Shown: piece after piece, positions 7,489-16,355 of the stretch
How positions within the stretch are numbered: position 1 is the stretch's first letter
Layout: every line of letters begins with the position of its first letter
DNA from: Gammaproteobacteria bacterium
GTDB taxonomy: Bacteria; Pseudomonadota; Gammaproteobacteria; Xanthomonadales; SZUA-36
Assembly: GCA_021772935.1 (NCBI GenBank)
Contig: JAJFLA010000046.1
Location: 62,001-126,000 of the forward strand
Length of the DNA stretch: 64,000 nucleotides
Direction of reading: 5' to 3'
Translations under genes and position numbers: made by a program
Notes under the pieces: generated by a model
Database searches by the model: none
What the model saw: the letters and a program-made list of their open reading frames with translations, nothing else
Told to the model about the DNA's origin: nothing

Positions 7489-9831
7489 TCAGAACCAGTT
7501 GTACTGTACAGTTCCCCACACTTGTCGAGGGTTGCCAAAGAAAGCGGTGATGCTGCTTTCCAGACCCAAAGCCGGGAAGAAATACCCGGCGACTTTGTAC
7601 TCTTCATCAGTCAGGTTCTTGCCATGGATACCTGCAGTCCAATGACCGCTGTCATCTGACCAGACCACGCTCAGGTCCCAAAGGGTGTAGGAATCCTGGT
7701 CGAGGAATTCATTGGGCACCTCAAACTGGCTGTGCGCGCCCCTGTATGAGAGAGAGGAGATGATGGAAAGTGAGCCCGACGTGCTGAACAGACTTACTGG
7801 CGTTTCATACGTCAGAATGCCTGAAGCGGTCCACTCTGGTGTGTTTTGGAATACTCTCTCATTGGCCACGTCATTGCCAAACGGGTCGATGAATTCGTTG
7901 AATTCTGCATCGAGATAACCGATCGCCCAACTCATACGTAATCCGCTACCTTGCTTGCCAAGATTTTCGGCGAGGATCGCTTGACCTTCCCATTCGATAC
8001 CTTTGATATCCGCGTCAGCAGCATTGGAAGTGATACCGACAAAGGTGTCGTTGTTGCCATCACCGGTGGAATCAAGGCCGACTGAGCCTGGAATTTGTAC
8101 ATCAGTATAATTGGAGAAAAATACCGCGATATTAGAGGTCATACGGCCACCAAAAAGTGTTGACTTCAAGCCAAACTCAATGGTTTCTACGGATTCAGGA
8201 TCAAATTTCATGAACTCGAATACCTCGGCATCACTGACTGTGCCGTTATTATCGAGATCAGGAGCGCCAGAGGTTAAACCGCGTGGGTCGAAGCTACCAC
8301 TCTTAAAGCCTTCGCTATAGGTCAGGTAAACAAGCTGGTCTTCGTTAGGGCTCCAGCTTGTCGAAACACGAGGTGTGAACTTGGTGAAGGTCTCTGATCC
8401 GTGGAAATCAGAAGTCGTTGCGATGGCTATTGCGCTGCCGCCAAAGATGGGTGAGCTGCCACCAATTTTGGTTTGTCTCAATACGGTGGAAGTGCGTTTG
8501 TCTTCGGTGTAACGTCCGCCCAGCGTTACGCTGAATCGCTCGGTCCAATCATAAGTGACATCGGCGAATACGGACCAGGTCTCGGTGTCTACGTCGCCCG
8601 CAGTAAATGAATTCAGACCGGGTAGGCCGATCAGGCCACCGAGATTAGCGAGAATGACATCAAATTCGGTGAGTGCACTGGCATCCAGATAATAAACCCC
8701 GGCCACACCGTTCCAGCGCTCTGTCGAAAACAGTAGCTGAAGTTCCTCGGAAAACTGCTCGTTCTGATAAGTTGCCGGCACATCCAGATCAGCCGACGGC
8801 AGGCTGTCGAAGTCGATCGGTGTCCAACTTTCATCGTCGCGATTGGAGAGAATGTTTTTAAGGGTGACGGAATCACTGAGCTGCCATTCGGCCAGTAGAG
8901 AGACACCCCAGGCCTCAACCGACTGAGTAGGGTCATTAAGTCCAGAGCGGGTATCAAATACGTTATCCAGAATTGGCGCTCCACTGAGGTTGCCGACGGT
9001 CAGGCGGTGACCTTGCCTGGGGTCAGAATCGTCTTCGACATAATCGCCACTCAATCTGAAGAATACCTTGTCACTGGGTTCCCATTCAACGCTCAGACGG
9101 GTGCCCAACACATCCTTATTGTAGTTTTCAACACCGGGGATATTCAGGTTGTCACCGAAGCCATCGCGATTAAAACTGGCAACAGAGCCACCAATCCGAA
9201 AAGTGTCTGACATGGGTGTTGAACCGGTTAGTACAAGGTCAAGCTGATTGTCGCTACCGTAAGAAAGTTTCGCCTGAAATTCGGGGCCATCTGATTTTAG
9301 ACGCTTGGTCACGTACTTGATGGCGCCGCCGATGGTGTTGCGTCCGTATAGTGTACCCTGCGGACCGCGTAATACTTCTATTCTTTCCACGTCGTAGATG
9401 TCTAGCACCGCCGCCTGCGGGCGGTTCAGGTAGATATCGTCAAGGTAGAGGCCAACTCCGGATTCAAAACCAGCAACTGGATCCTGCTGTCCCACACCAC
9501 GGATGAAGGCAGTCAGTGTGGTATTGGTGCCACGGGAAACCTTGAGTGTTGTATTGGGGGACATTTGGCTGATATAGGTGATGTCCAGGATGCCAAAGTT
9601 TTCCAGTTCATCTCCAGTGATTGCCGTGACTGCAATTGCCACATCCATCAGGCTTTCTTCTCTGCGCGTGGCGGTGACTATAACTTCCTCCAGCACGCTG
9701 AAGCCTGTCTCTTCGGCATCGGTCTGTGCTAGCACTGCTGCGGGTATCATCACTGCAAACGTGATCATTATGACCAGTAAAATCTGACGCCAGCTGGCCT
9801 GGCTGTTTTGCCGCTCAAATAAATTGTTCAT
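7489..9831 (-). CDS. TonB-dependent outer membrane receptor
   Basis: Outer membrane active transporter (780 aa). Signal peptide about residues 15-36 ending VLAQ, TonB box EEVIVTATRR at about 47-56, plug domain with IRGVGQQDP, LDDIYLN, and RIEVLRGPQGTLYGRNTIGG, then a 22-strand barrel ending in the aromatic residue Phe. It resembles the large receptor class common in marine and sphingomonad catabolic loci rather than characterised siderophore receptors. The start ATG follows GGAGG by 6 bases. It is transcribed divergently from the TetR gene across a 243-bp region and is probably controlled by that regulator. It would import the substrate handled by the surrounding hydrolases and CoA ligases. 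Confidence 0.93.
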   Translation of the reverse strand: MNNLFERQNSQASWRQILLVIMITFAVMIPAAVLAQTDAEETGFSVLEEVIVTATRREESLMDVAIAVTAITGDELENFGILDITYISQMSPNTTLKVSRGTNTTLTAFIRGVGQQDPVAGFESGVGLYLDDIYLNRPQAAVLDIYDVERIEVLRGPQGTLYGRNTIGGAIKYVTKRLKSDGPEFQAKLSYGSDNQLDLVLTGSTPMSDTFRIGGSVASFNRDGFGDNLNIPGVENYNKDVLGTRLSVEWEPSDKVFFRLSGDYVEDDSDPRQGHRLTVGNLSGAPILDNVFDTRSGLNDPTQSVEAWGVSLLAEWQLSDSVTLKNILSNRDDESWTPIDFDSLPSADLDVPATYQNEQFSEELQLLFSTERWNGVAGVYYLDASALTEFDVILANLGGLIGLPGLNSFTAGDVDTETWSVFADVTYDWTERFSVTLGGRYTEDKRTSTVLRQTKIGGSSPIFGGSAIAIATTSDFHGSETFTKFTPRVSTSWSPNEDQLVYLTYSEGFKSGSFDPRGLTSGAPDLDNNGTVSDAEVFEFMKFDPESVETIEFGLKSTLFGGRMTSNIAVFFSNYTDVQIPGSVGLDSTGDGNNDTFVGITSNAADADIKGIEWEGQAILAENLGKQGSGLRMSWAIGYLDAEFNEFIDPFGNDVANERVFQNTPEWTASGILTYETPVSLFSTSGSLSIISSLSYRGAHSQFEVPNEFLDQDSYTLWDLSVVWSDDSGHWTAGIHGKNLTDEEYKVAGYFFPALGLESSITAFFGNPRQVWGTVQYNWF

Positions 9832-10026
9832 ACTTCTCCTCCGTCATAATGACTTGTTCCGGACTGTGCCGGCTTGTTGACTTTCATGCCTTTGCTTTGT
9901 GGTTTGAATGAGAACCGCTGACACCTCATGTGTAAATTAGTAAGATAGTCATATCGTGGCCTTCATCGTGAAATGTATTCTCAGTGCCTTTGACCGATGG
10001 TGTGCTTTCACTAAATTCCCGAATTT

Positions 10027-10042
10027 GCAAGTCAAAACTTGC
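10027..10042. promoter_or_regulatory. Inverted repeat, candidate TetR-family operator
   Basis: GCAAGT and ACTTGC form perfect 6-bp arms around CAAA, 32 bases before the TetR start and inside the region divergent to the TonB receptor gene. Size and place fit an autoregulatory operator, but binding is inferred only from position. Confidence 0.4.
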
Positions 10043-10074
10043 CATCCGGGTCAGAGTATGCAAGATTATGAAAC

Positions 10075-10686
10075 ATGAATCAAGTTTCAAGTTCTGATAA
10101 AATCCCAAAAACGGCACGCGGTAAACGCACCCGAGAGAAGCTTTTACGGGCGGCTGAATTTGAATTTGGCGAGAAAGGCTTCCATGAAGCCGCCGTTAGT
10201 GGGATAACCTACCGGGCCGGGGTGGCGCTTGGTACCTTCTATACCTATTTTGAAAGTAAGGAGGAGATTTTCCAGGCCTTGGTTTCATATATGAGTCGCC
10301 ATACCCGCAGCTGGATTGCCGAACGGGTTGCCGATGCGCCTGATCGCCTGACGGCTGAACGAAAGGGATTGGAAGCGTACATAGAATTTGTCTGCCAGCA
10401 CAAGGGTATTTACCGCATCATTTCAGAAGCCGAGTTCGTGGCCAATGATGCCTACCGTGAACACTACACGGGTTTTGCTCATGCCTATTTTCTTAACCTG
10501 GAAGAGGCAGGGCAAAGAGGGGATATACGTGAGGGTGATTATGAAACATGGTCCTGGGCAATTATGGGTATGGCGGTGACTTTGGGTATGAGATACGCCG
10601 AATGGGATGAGAGCATTCCGGCGGCTCAAATCGCCGAAGTTGTGGTTGACCTTATCGCCAATGGAATCAAGCCACCACAAGCCTGA
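10075..10686 (+). CDS. TetR/AcrR family transcriptional regulator
   Basis: One-component DNA-binding repressor (203 aa). N-terminal helix-turn-helix at about 16-62 (REKLLRAAEFEFGEKG, then TYRAGVALGTFYTYF, SKEEIFQAL) followed by an all-helical ligand domain. The stop overlaps the next start by one base (TGATG), placing the regulator at the head of the CoA ligase/MaoC/crotonase operon. Together with the divergent receptor gene this makes it the likely local switch, probably sensing an acyl-CoA or the imported substrate, as many TetR members of catabolic operons do. No autoregulation evidence beyond the inverted repeat at 10027-10042. Confidence 0.92.
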   Translation: MNQVSSSDKIPKTARGKRTREKLLRAAEFEFGEKGFHEAAVSGITYRAGVALGTFYTYFESKEEIFQALVSYMSRHTRSWIAERVADAPDRLTAERKGLEAYIEFVCQHKGIYRIISEAEFVANDAYREHYTGFAHAYFLNLEEAGQRGDIREGDYETWSWAIMGMAVTLGMRYAEWDESIPAAQIAEVVVDLIANGIKPPQA

Positions 10687-12206
10687 TGAGTTTCCCGGTT
10701 TTTGACATTCTTTCCAGACGCGCTGAGTTGGGCCCGGATCGAATTGCTTTTGAAGACATTGTTCACGGCCAAACGCTTAGTTATGACGAAATCAACCGTC
10801 GTGCGGGCCGTAGTGCTGCATTGCTACTAACGCTGGGTGTTATGCAAGGCGACAGAGTAGCAGTGCTATGTCGGAACCGTGTCGAGTTCTTCGAGTTGTT
10901 GTTTGCTTGTGCCAAACTTGGAGCCATCCTGGTGCCACTGAATTGGCGTATGCCCGACTCGGAACTGAAGCCGTTGCTTATCGATTGTGGCGCGAAATGG
11001 CTCTTTCACGGTATTGAAGATATAGAAGTTGCGACAGCCCTGGCAAGCAAACATCTGATACGAATAAATCTGGATGGTGCGGGTGATACAGGTTTTGTAA
11101 TACGACGTGATAAGTGTCAGCCGCAACACGGTCGAATGATTTGGCCTTCGGATGAGACCTGGTACCTTTTGTACACATCCGGAACAACCGGTAAGCCTAA
11201 GGCAGTCATCCAGACCTATGCGATGGCGCTGGCCAACTATGTCAACATTGCCCAGGCAATGGGGCTGCGTGCAGATGACACGAGCTTGAATTACCTTCCG
11301 CTGTTCCATACCGGTGGCATTAACCTCACGACTCTTCCGGCGTTGATCATGGGTGCCCAGGTACTGATCATGCCGGGATTTGACCTGGAACGTATGGTCG
11401 GCCTGTTGGAAGGTGGCCGTCTGGATACTTTTTTTGGTGTGCCGGCCATTTACCAAGCGCTTAGTTTGCATGCACGTTTTGGTCAACTCAACCTTTCCAG
11501 GGTGCGTTGCTGGGGCTGTGGTGGTGCACCCATGCCGGACAAACTGTGGCAGCAATTTGCAGCCCATGGCGCTACCGTTCTCAATGGTATGGGCATGACC
11601 GAAACCGGCCCCACGATCTTTTTGATGGATGAAAAAAATGCTGCAAACAAAGTCGGTTCAGTTGGTAAACCCCAGCTACTGACATCGGTAAGACTGGTGG
11701 GTGCGGATGGTCAGGACGTTGCCCCCGGGCAGACCGGAGAACTCTGGTTTTCCGGCTTAGGCATCACGCCAGGTTATTTCGGGCGATCGAACACAGATAC
11801 CAAGGCGTTGGTAGAGGGAGGGTGGCTGCGTAGCGGCGATCTTGGGCGTCAGGACGAAGACGGTTATTTCTACATCGTTGGTCGCCTCAAGGATATGTAC
11901 ATTTCTGGTGGTGAAAATGTTTTTGCGGCCGAGGTCGAAAACCATCTGGCCGAGCACCCGGATATACTGGAGGCTGCTGTGATCGGGGTCGCTGATGAAA
12001 AGTGGGGTGAGGTTGGTTACGCCTATTTGTTGTTACAGCCCGGCCATGTGCAACCGGCAGATACCGACTTAAGCAGCTTTTGTCGACAGCGTATGGCCGC
12101 TTACAAAGTACCTGAATATTATCTTACGGTGGCTGATTTTCAGCGTACTGCTGCAGGCAAAGTGCAAAAACATCTGTTACCCAAACCGATGTTAAAAACC
12201 GTATGA
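10686..12206 (+). CDS. AMP-forming acyl-CoA synthetase
   Basis: Second ANL-superfamily CoA ligase of the locus (506 aa). ATP/AMP loop YLLYTSGTTGKPKAV, GMGMTETGPT, GWLRSGDLG, RLKDMYISGGENV and the C-terminal Lys in AAGKVQKHL are all present. Sequence differs clearly from the ligase at 1808-3352, so the two are not a recent duplication. It starts on the TGATG junction with the TetR gene and ends with an ATGA overlap with the MaoC gene. Expected to activate a free acid produced by the local hydrolases for CoA-linked hydration steps that follow. Acid unknown. Confidence 0.93.
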   Translation: MSFPVFDILSRRAELGPDRIAFEDIVHGQTLSYDEINRRAGRSAALLLTLGVMQGDRVAVLCRNRVEFFELLFACAKLGAILVPLNWRMPDSELKPLLIDCGAKWLFHGIEDIEVATALASKHLIRINLDGAGDTGFVIRRDKCQPQHGRMIWPSDETWYLLYTSGTTGKPKAVIQTYAMALANYVNIAQAMGLRADDTSLNYLPLFHTGGINLTTLPALIMGAQVLIMPGFDLERMVGLLEGGRLDTFFGVPAIYQALSLHARFGQLNLSRVRCWGCGGAPMPDKLWQQFAAHGATVLNGMGMTETGPTIFLMDEKNAANKVGSVGKPQLLTSVRLVGADGQDVAPGQTGELWFSGLGITPGYFGRSNTDTKALVEGGWLRSGDLGRQDEDGYFYIVGRLKDMYISGGENVFAAEVENHLAEHPDILEAAVIGVADEKWGEVGYAYLLLQPGHVQPADTDLSSFCRQRMAAYKVPEYYLTVADFQRTAAGKVQKHLLPKPMLKTV

Positions 12207-12580
12207 GGCAAGCATTATCCATCAACGTCGAACGTAGCTTTAGCCAGGCGGACTTCAATGACTTTGCCCAGCTCAGTGGTGATAACAACCCAATTCATGT
12301 TGATCCGGATTTTTCTGCCGGCACTCGTTTCGGTCGTACCGTGGCGCATGGACTGCTTTTATGTAGTGTCTTACGAGGTCTGCTTGGGCAACTGTTACCG
12401 GGTGGTCGTCTGGTTGAGCAGTCTGTGATGTTTCCGGCCCCAACCTATGCAGGTGAACGCATGTGCTTTACTGTATCAGTGAGCAACACGGACGGCTCTG
12501 GCTGCCAAGTCACACTGAAAGTAATACGTGTTGCGGATGGCACAGTGACTTGCGAAGGACATGGCAAAATAGAGCCATGA
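12203..12580 (+). CDS. MaoC-like (R)-specific enoyl-CoA hydratase, catalytic subunit
   Basis: Single hot-dog domain of 125 aa. The hydratase-2 motif is intact: Asp27 and His32 in SGDNNPIH, then AGTRFGRTVAHGLLL, as in PhaJ where these two residues activate water. It is a short form ending soon after the core sheet. It overlaps both neighbours by ATGA junctions, and the very next gene encodes a related hot-dog protein lacking these residues, so the pair may form a heteromer. It would hydrate a trans-2-enoyl-CoA to the (R)-3-hydroxyacyl-CoA, or run in reverse. Confidence 0.88.
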   Translation: MRQALSINVERSFSQADFNDFAQLSGDNNPIHVDPDFSAGTRFGRTVAHGLLLCSVLRGLLGQLLPGGRLVEQSVMFPAPTYAGERMCFTVSVSNTDGSGCQVTLKVIRVADGTVTCEGHGKIEP

Positions 12581-12954
12581 AAGTCGGTGACCGGGCAGAA
12601 GTGTCAAGGGCTTTCAGCAGCAAAGATCTACGTGATTATGTAAGACTGAGTGGTCATATGATCAGTGACGATTGTGTGCCAGAACCACTTGTCGGCGCAT
12701 TGTTCTCCTTTTTGCTGGGTATGAAGCTACCCGGTATGGGTACCATGTATCTCAAACAGAAAACCACTAGCCTCGCAAACGCAACTATCGGGGAAATACT
12801 GACCGCTGAGGTCGAGATCACTGCTATCAGACCAGCCAAACAGTTGGTAGACCTGGCTACGACTTGTCGTGGCACCTGTGGGCGCTTGATCGCCAGAGGC
12901 CACGCTTTGGTCTATGTTGGCGATCTGGCCCGAGTGTCGGGTCCTGATGTCTGA
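12577..12954 (+). CDS. MaoC-like hot-dog protein without hydratase residues
   Basis: A 125-residue frame starting at the ATGA junction with the preceding MaoC gene; a longer frame from 12463 is rejected because it would overlap that gene by over 100 bases. The fold markers (DYVRLSG, GALFSFLLGMKLPGMGTMYL, GEILTAEVEI) follow MaoC proteins, and the middle resembles the PhaJ-like protein at 14760-15236 (AMKLPGPGTIYL). At the active site, however, the Asp-X-Asn-Pro-X-His motif is replaced by SGHMISDDC, so no catalytic Asp/His pair is present. It is likely a structural or substrate-binding partner of the upstream subunit, comparable in principle to ChsH1/ChsH2 of actinobacterial steroid breakdown. 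Confidence 0.78.
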   Translation: MKVGDRAEVSRAFSSKDLRDYVRLSGHMISDDCVPEPLVGALFSFLLGMKLPGMGTMYLKQKTTSLANATIGEILTAEVEITAIRPAKQLVDLATTCRGTCGRLIARGHALVYVGDLARVSGPDV

Positions 12955-13726
12955 ATCACTCGTAAGCTTGACCCGGCAGGGACCAGTCGCAGTGGTCAGT
13001 TTGAATCGTCCAGCGCGTCATAACGCCCTGGTTCCAGAACTACTTCAGAGCTTAATTGGAACCCTGAAAGACGATCGTTGCTTGTCTGCCTCAGCATTGG
13101 TGCTTTGCGCACAAGGGCGTTCATTTTCTACCGGTGGTGACCTGTTGGGGTTCCAACAACACCGATCCACGATCCGAGAATATGCCGATAAAATTGTCGG
13201 CTTGCTCAATCAGGCCATTGTAGCCCTTTACAAACACCCGGTGCCGGTCGTGTGTGCAGTACAAGGACAGGTCACCGGTGGTTCCTTAGGATTTCTGCTG
13301 GCCTCGGATTGGGTGGTGATGCACCGAAGCGCAACTATTACACCCTGGTATGCCGAAGTTGGATTGAGCCCCGACGGCGGATGGACAGCTATATTGCCTG
13401 ACATTATTGGTCGTCAACAATGCATGCATTGGCTGTCGAGTAACGCCAGTTATGATGCACTTACTTGTCACAGGCTCGGTCTTGTTCAACAGATTGTGGA
13501 CGGTGATTGTGCTGCTGCCGCGTTTGAATGGGTTGATGATGTGCAAACGAAACAGCCTGGAAGCATTAACTGTATACGTCACCTATTAACATGTAATAAC
13601 AATGAGATAGAAACTAAACTTGATAATGAACGTAAAGTGTTTGTTGAACAAATACAAACACCTGAAGCTCTGCATGGTATTGATTTGTTTTTGAAGAGGA
13701 ACTCAACATGTACAAAAATCTATTGA
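12947..13726 (+). CDS. Enoyl-CoA hydratase/isomerase (crotonase family)
   Basis: Crotonase-fold protein of 259 aa beginning at the ATG at 12947, which overlaps the previous stop by 8 bases; the longer frame from 12914 is less likely. Oxyanion-hole strands are CAQGRSFSTGGDLLGF and VQGQVTGGSLGFLLASD. The region of the second catalytic acid reads YAEVGLSPDGGW (135-146), with a Pro-Asp-Gly-Gly typical of PaaG-like isomerases and no second Glu at the usual hydratase place, so isomerase or another CoA reaction is as likely as hydration. Next to the MaoC pair it may shift a double bond or act on a branched substrate. Confidence 0.85.
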   Translation: MSESLVSLTRQGPVAVVSLNRPARHNALVPELLQSLIGTLKDDRCLSASALVLCAQGRSFSTGGDLLGFQQHRSTIREYADKIVGLLNQAIVALYKHPVPVVCAVQGQVTGGSLGFLLASDWVVMHRSATITPWYAEVGLSPDGGWTAILPDIIGRQQCMHWLSSNASYDALTCHRLGLVQQIVDGDCAAAAFEWVDDVQTKQPGSINCIRHLLTCNNNEIETKLDNERKVFVEQIQTPEALHGIDLFLKRNSTCTKIY

Positions 13727-14691
13727 TCCACATTTTATTGACACTGCTGGTTTTGGTAGTGATGGGTCCTGTCGATGCATCAGCCGAGGTGAGTATCGAT
13801 AAGAATCGCATTACCGTGTCTGGGGTTTCGTCAGGTGCCCACATGGCCCACCAATTACATATCGCCTATTCTGATGTGTTTTCCGGTGCTGGTATGGTGG
13901 CGGGTGGTCCCTACGGATGTGCAGACGGTTCCCTCAGTGTCGCCATGACACGTTGTATGGCAAAGGTGGATAGTAAGTTGCCGATTGCACAATGGGTGGA
14001 AAATATCAGATCAGCCGTCACAACAGGCAAGGTTGGTGAAACCAGCGCCCTTGACGACGATCGTGTGTGGATATTTCATGGCATGCTGGATCATACCGTT
14101 GCAGCCGAATTAAGTGCCGCGACAGTGGCTCTTTATGCTGAATTTTTACCGACAGAAAATATCCGGTATGTGCATGATGTTGAAGCAGCACATCATTTTC
14201 CAACCCAGAATCACGGAAATGCCTGTACTTTAACTCAAGCGCCATTTATTGGGGATTGTGATTTCGATGCTGCGGGTGAGTTATTACAGTATCTCTATGG
14301 GGATCTTAAGGCACCTGAACACGAGACCCAGGCGGCGTTACTTGAAACGACATTGCCGGCGGCAACTTCAGCGGGGCTAAGTGAGAGTGCATATCTGTAC
14401 ATCCCGCCAGCGTGCAAAGACGATGGGCAAGCTTGTAAGGCCCACCTGGTACTGCATGGCTGTGCGCAATCCAGTATTCAGATCGGTACTGAATTTATCC
14501 AACAAAGCGGGTACCTTCCCTGGGCTGCAGCCAATAACATTGTGCTGGCATTCCCGCAAGTTTTACCGGCCACAATGAATCCATTCGCCTGTTGGGACTG
14601 GTGGGGTTACACCGGCACGGCTTATCGTTGGCGCGATGGGGCCCAGATGAAAGTGCTTAGTGACTGGATGCGGGGGTTGGCTGTACCCTGA
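13708..14691 (+). CDS. Exported PHB depolymerase-like esterase
   Basis: Secreted or periplasmic alpha/beta hydrolase (327 aa) resembling poly(3-hydroxybutyrate) depolymerases of the Penicillium type. Signal peptide 1-26 (hydrophobic 6-20, cut near ASA). Nucleophile Ser41 in VSGVSSGAHMA, then GAGMVAGGPYGCA, the acid Asp in IFHGMLDHTV and the base His in QNHGNAC. Cysteines are many (GYGC, TRCM, ACTL, GDCD, PPACK, QACK, HGCAQ), fitting disulphides outside the cytoplasm. GAGGAAC precedes the ATG, and the gene overlaps the crotonase by 19 bases. It could cut an external polyester or oligomer for import; activity on native PHB is not proven by sequence. Confidence 0.82.
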   Translation: MYKNLLIHILLTLLVLVVMGPVDASAEVSIDKNRITVSGVSSGAHMAHQLHIAYSDVFSGAGMVAGGPYGCADGSLSVAMTRCMAKVDSKLPIAQWVENIRSAVTTGKVGETSALDDDRVWIFHGMLDHTVAAELSAATVALYAEFLPTENIRYVHDVEAAHHFPTQNHGNACTLTQAPFIGDCDFDAAGELLQYLYGDLKAPEHETQAALLETTLPAATSAGLSESAYLYIPPACKDDGQACKAHLVLHGCAQSSIQIGTEFIQQSGYLPWAAANNIVLAFPQVLPATMNPFACWDWWGYTGTAYRWRDGAQMKVLSDWMRGLAVP

Positions 14692-14759
14692 GTAGCTTCA
14701 ACAAGAAGAGTATTCTTGATATCCTCAAGTATTGGGTGTTGTGAGACAGGATTTGTGTG

Positions 14760-15236
14760 ATGAATCAGCTAACCGGCTTTACCTACGATGAGATATCAAT
14801 CGGACAAACTGCAAGCTTCAGCAAGCAGGTAGAAGAGAGTGATATTCAGATGTTTTCTGCTGTGTCGGGTGATGTAAATCCGGTACACCTGGATGAAGAA
14901 TATGCAGCGGGCACCATGTTTGGCGGCCGTATTGCCCATGGCATGCTCACCGGCGCCGTGATTTCTGCCGCTCTGGCAATGAAATTACCGGGTCCGGGTA
15001 CTATTTATCTGGGACAAACCCTGAACTTTTCCAGACCGGTCAAAATCGGTGACCGGATCACTGCCCATTTGGAAGTGGTTGCCAAGCGTGATGATAAAAA
15101 AATTATTACGCTGGCATGTGAGGTTGCAAATCAAGATGGAAAAATTGTGGCCATCGGTGAAGCTCGTGTGCTGGCGTCGCCTAAGAAATTATTGATCGAT
15201 CGTCCACCACTACCGCGCTTCAAAGCGGTTGATTAA
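14760..15236 (+). CDS. PhaJ-like (R)-specific enoyl-CoA hydratase
   Basis: MaoC hot-dog hydratase of 158 aa. Catalytic pair Asp38 and His43 in SGDVNPVH, followed by AGTMFGGRIAHGMLT and KLPGPGTIYLGQ, the substrate-channel helix of PhaJ. AGGA lies 8 bases before ATG 14760; a GTG one codon earlier (14757) is equally possible. It follows the esterase gene by 65 bases and faces the FabG-like reductase convergently. Together with that reductase it can interconvert enoyl-, (R)-3-hydroxyacyl- and 3-oxoacyl-CoA, linking polyhydroxyalkanoate-type hydroxyacyl groups to beta-oxidation. Confidence 0.9.
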   Translation: MNQLTGFTYDEISIGQTASFSKQVEESDIQMFSAVSGDVNPVHLDEEYAAGTMFGGRIAHGMLTGAVISAALAMKLPGPGTIYLGQTLNFSRPVKIGDRITAHLEVVAKRDDKKIITLACEVANQDGKIVAIGEARVLASPKKLLIDRPPLPRFKAVD

Positions 15237-15291
15237 GGCAACAGCCATGAAGCGCGGTTTTAGTAATAGGTGACCTGGTACCTGATGACGG

Positions 15292-16053
15292 TTACAGGCG
15301 CATCCCACCATCAACTTCGATGTTTCTGCCGTTGACAAAATCATTCTCGATGATGTACTGAACCGTGTGGGCGATTTCGTCCGGTTCACCGATACGTCCG
15401 ATTGGAATCATGGCCGACAGCTTTGCCAATGCTTCGGGTTTCATGGCTCTGACCATTTCCGTGCCGATAAAACCGGGAGAGATGGCATTAACACGAATGC
15501 CATAACGTGCCAGCTCCTTGGCCCAGGTGACCGCCATGGCGGCGACACCGGCCTTGGCGGCAGTGTAATTGCTCTGACCCATATTTCCACTATGCGATAT
15601 GCTGGAAATATTAATAATCAAACCGGATCCGCCAGCTAAAGCCATATGCTCAGCAGCCGCGCGCCCACACAGGAATACGCCGGTTAGATTGACATTGATG
15701 ACGGCGTTCCAGTTTGCCAGTGTCATCCTGGAAACAAGCTCACCGTCCTTAACCTTTATCATCAGCGCATCGCGGGTGATGCCGGCATTGTTAACCAGTA
15801 CGTCCAGACGACCAAAATGTTCTTTTATCTCTATGAATGCCTGGTCCACGGCTTCCTCGTTGCTCACATCACAAGCGATGATCATGCAATCATCGTCCGA
15901 TATCCCCAAGGATGCCTTCAGGTCCTCCATCGGCTGAGTGAGGTAGTCCAGTAATGCCAGTTTTGCACCCTGTGCGGACAACCGCTTGGCCATGGCGCTT
16001 CCAAGTCCTCCACCAGCTCCGGTGATGGCGACAATTGCTCCTTCTGTTTTCAT
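15292..16053 (-). CDS. FabG/PhaB-like 3-oxoacyl reductase (SDR)
   Basis: Classical SDR of 253 aa. Cofactor motif TGAGGGLG (11-18), a DVSNEEAV acidic strand after the third beta strand, NNAG, Ser of INISSISH, Tyr-X3-Lys in YTAAK, and a C-terminal VDGGMRL. The LVNNAGITRDALM segment is typical of FabG and acetoacetyl-CoA reductases. The ATG follows AAGGAAATACG. Reduction of 3-oxoacyl-CoA or -ACP (or the reverse) fits the adjacent PhaJ-like hydratase. It differs in sequence from the 3-hydroxybutyrate dehydrogenase of the same locus. Confidence 0.9.
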   Translation of the reverse strand: MKTEGAIVAITGAGGGLGSAMAKRLSAQGAKLALLDYLTQPMEDLKASLGISDDDCMIIACDVSNEEAVDQAFIEIKEHFGRLDVLVNNAGITRDALMIKVKDGELVSRMTLANWNAVINVNLTGVFLCGRAAAEHMALAGGSGLIINISSISHSGNMGQSNYTAAKAGVAAMAVTWAKELARYGIRVNAISPGFIGTEMVRAMKPEALAKLSAMIPIGRIGEPDEIAHTVQYIIENDFVNGRNIEVDGGMRL

Positions 16054-16355
16054 CGTATTTCCTTGTTATGTGTGAGTATGAATGGTTCAAATTTTAAGCC
16101 GGGTGTTATCAGAAGTCACTGTTTTGGGGATTGCTTAGGCCACTTTTTCTTTGACTATGGCCGATATGCGGTGCGAGACGGAGACGCTTCGCGTCGCACT
16201 TGGCCCAGGCCACCTTCTCGAGCGGTGCCCGCTCTCACCTTGTCCATGTGCTCTTTCGCGAAATACCGCACGTCCTGTGCATAAAGTATTTGACTCTGGT
16301 GGTGATTAAATGGATTCTTGGTCACCATCCAGTCACACCCAAACGAAGAAAAAAT
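16054..16355. other. Divergent intergenic region before the POT gene
   Basis: About 300 bases between the divergent FabG-like and POT transporter genes. A short GC-rich hairpin (GACGC, TTC, GCGTC) lies near 16182-16194, within a wider GTGCGA/TCGCAC symmetry. An open frame from 16200 continues into the transporter, but its translation looks unlike protein and is not annotated. No convincing promoter picked out. Confidence 0.4.

Noticed and set aside
16200-16355. Upstream extension of the POT transporter frame
   Set aside because: Its translation is unlike the family, and family-like sequence starts shortly after ATG 16356.
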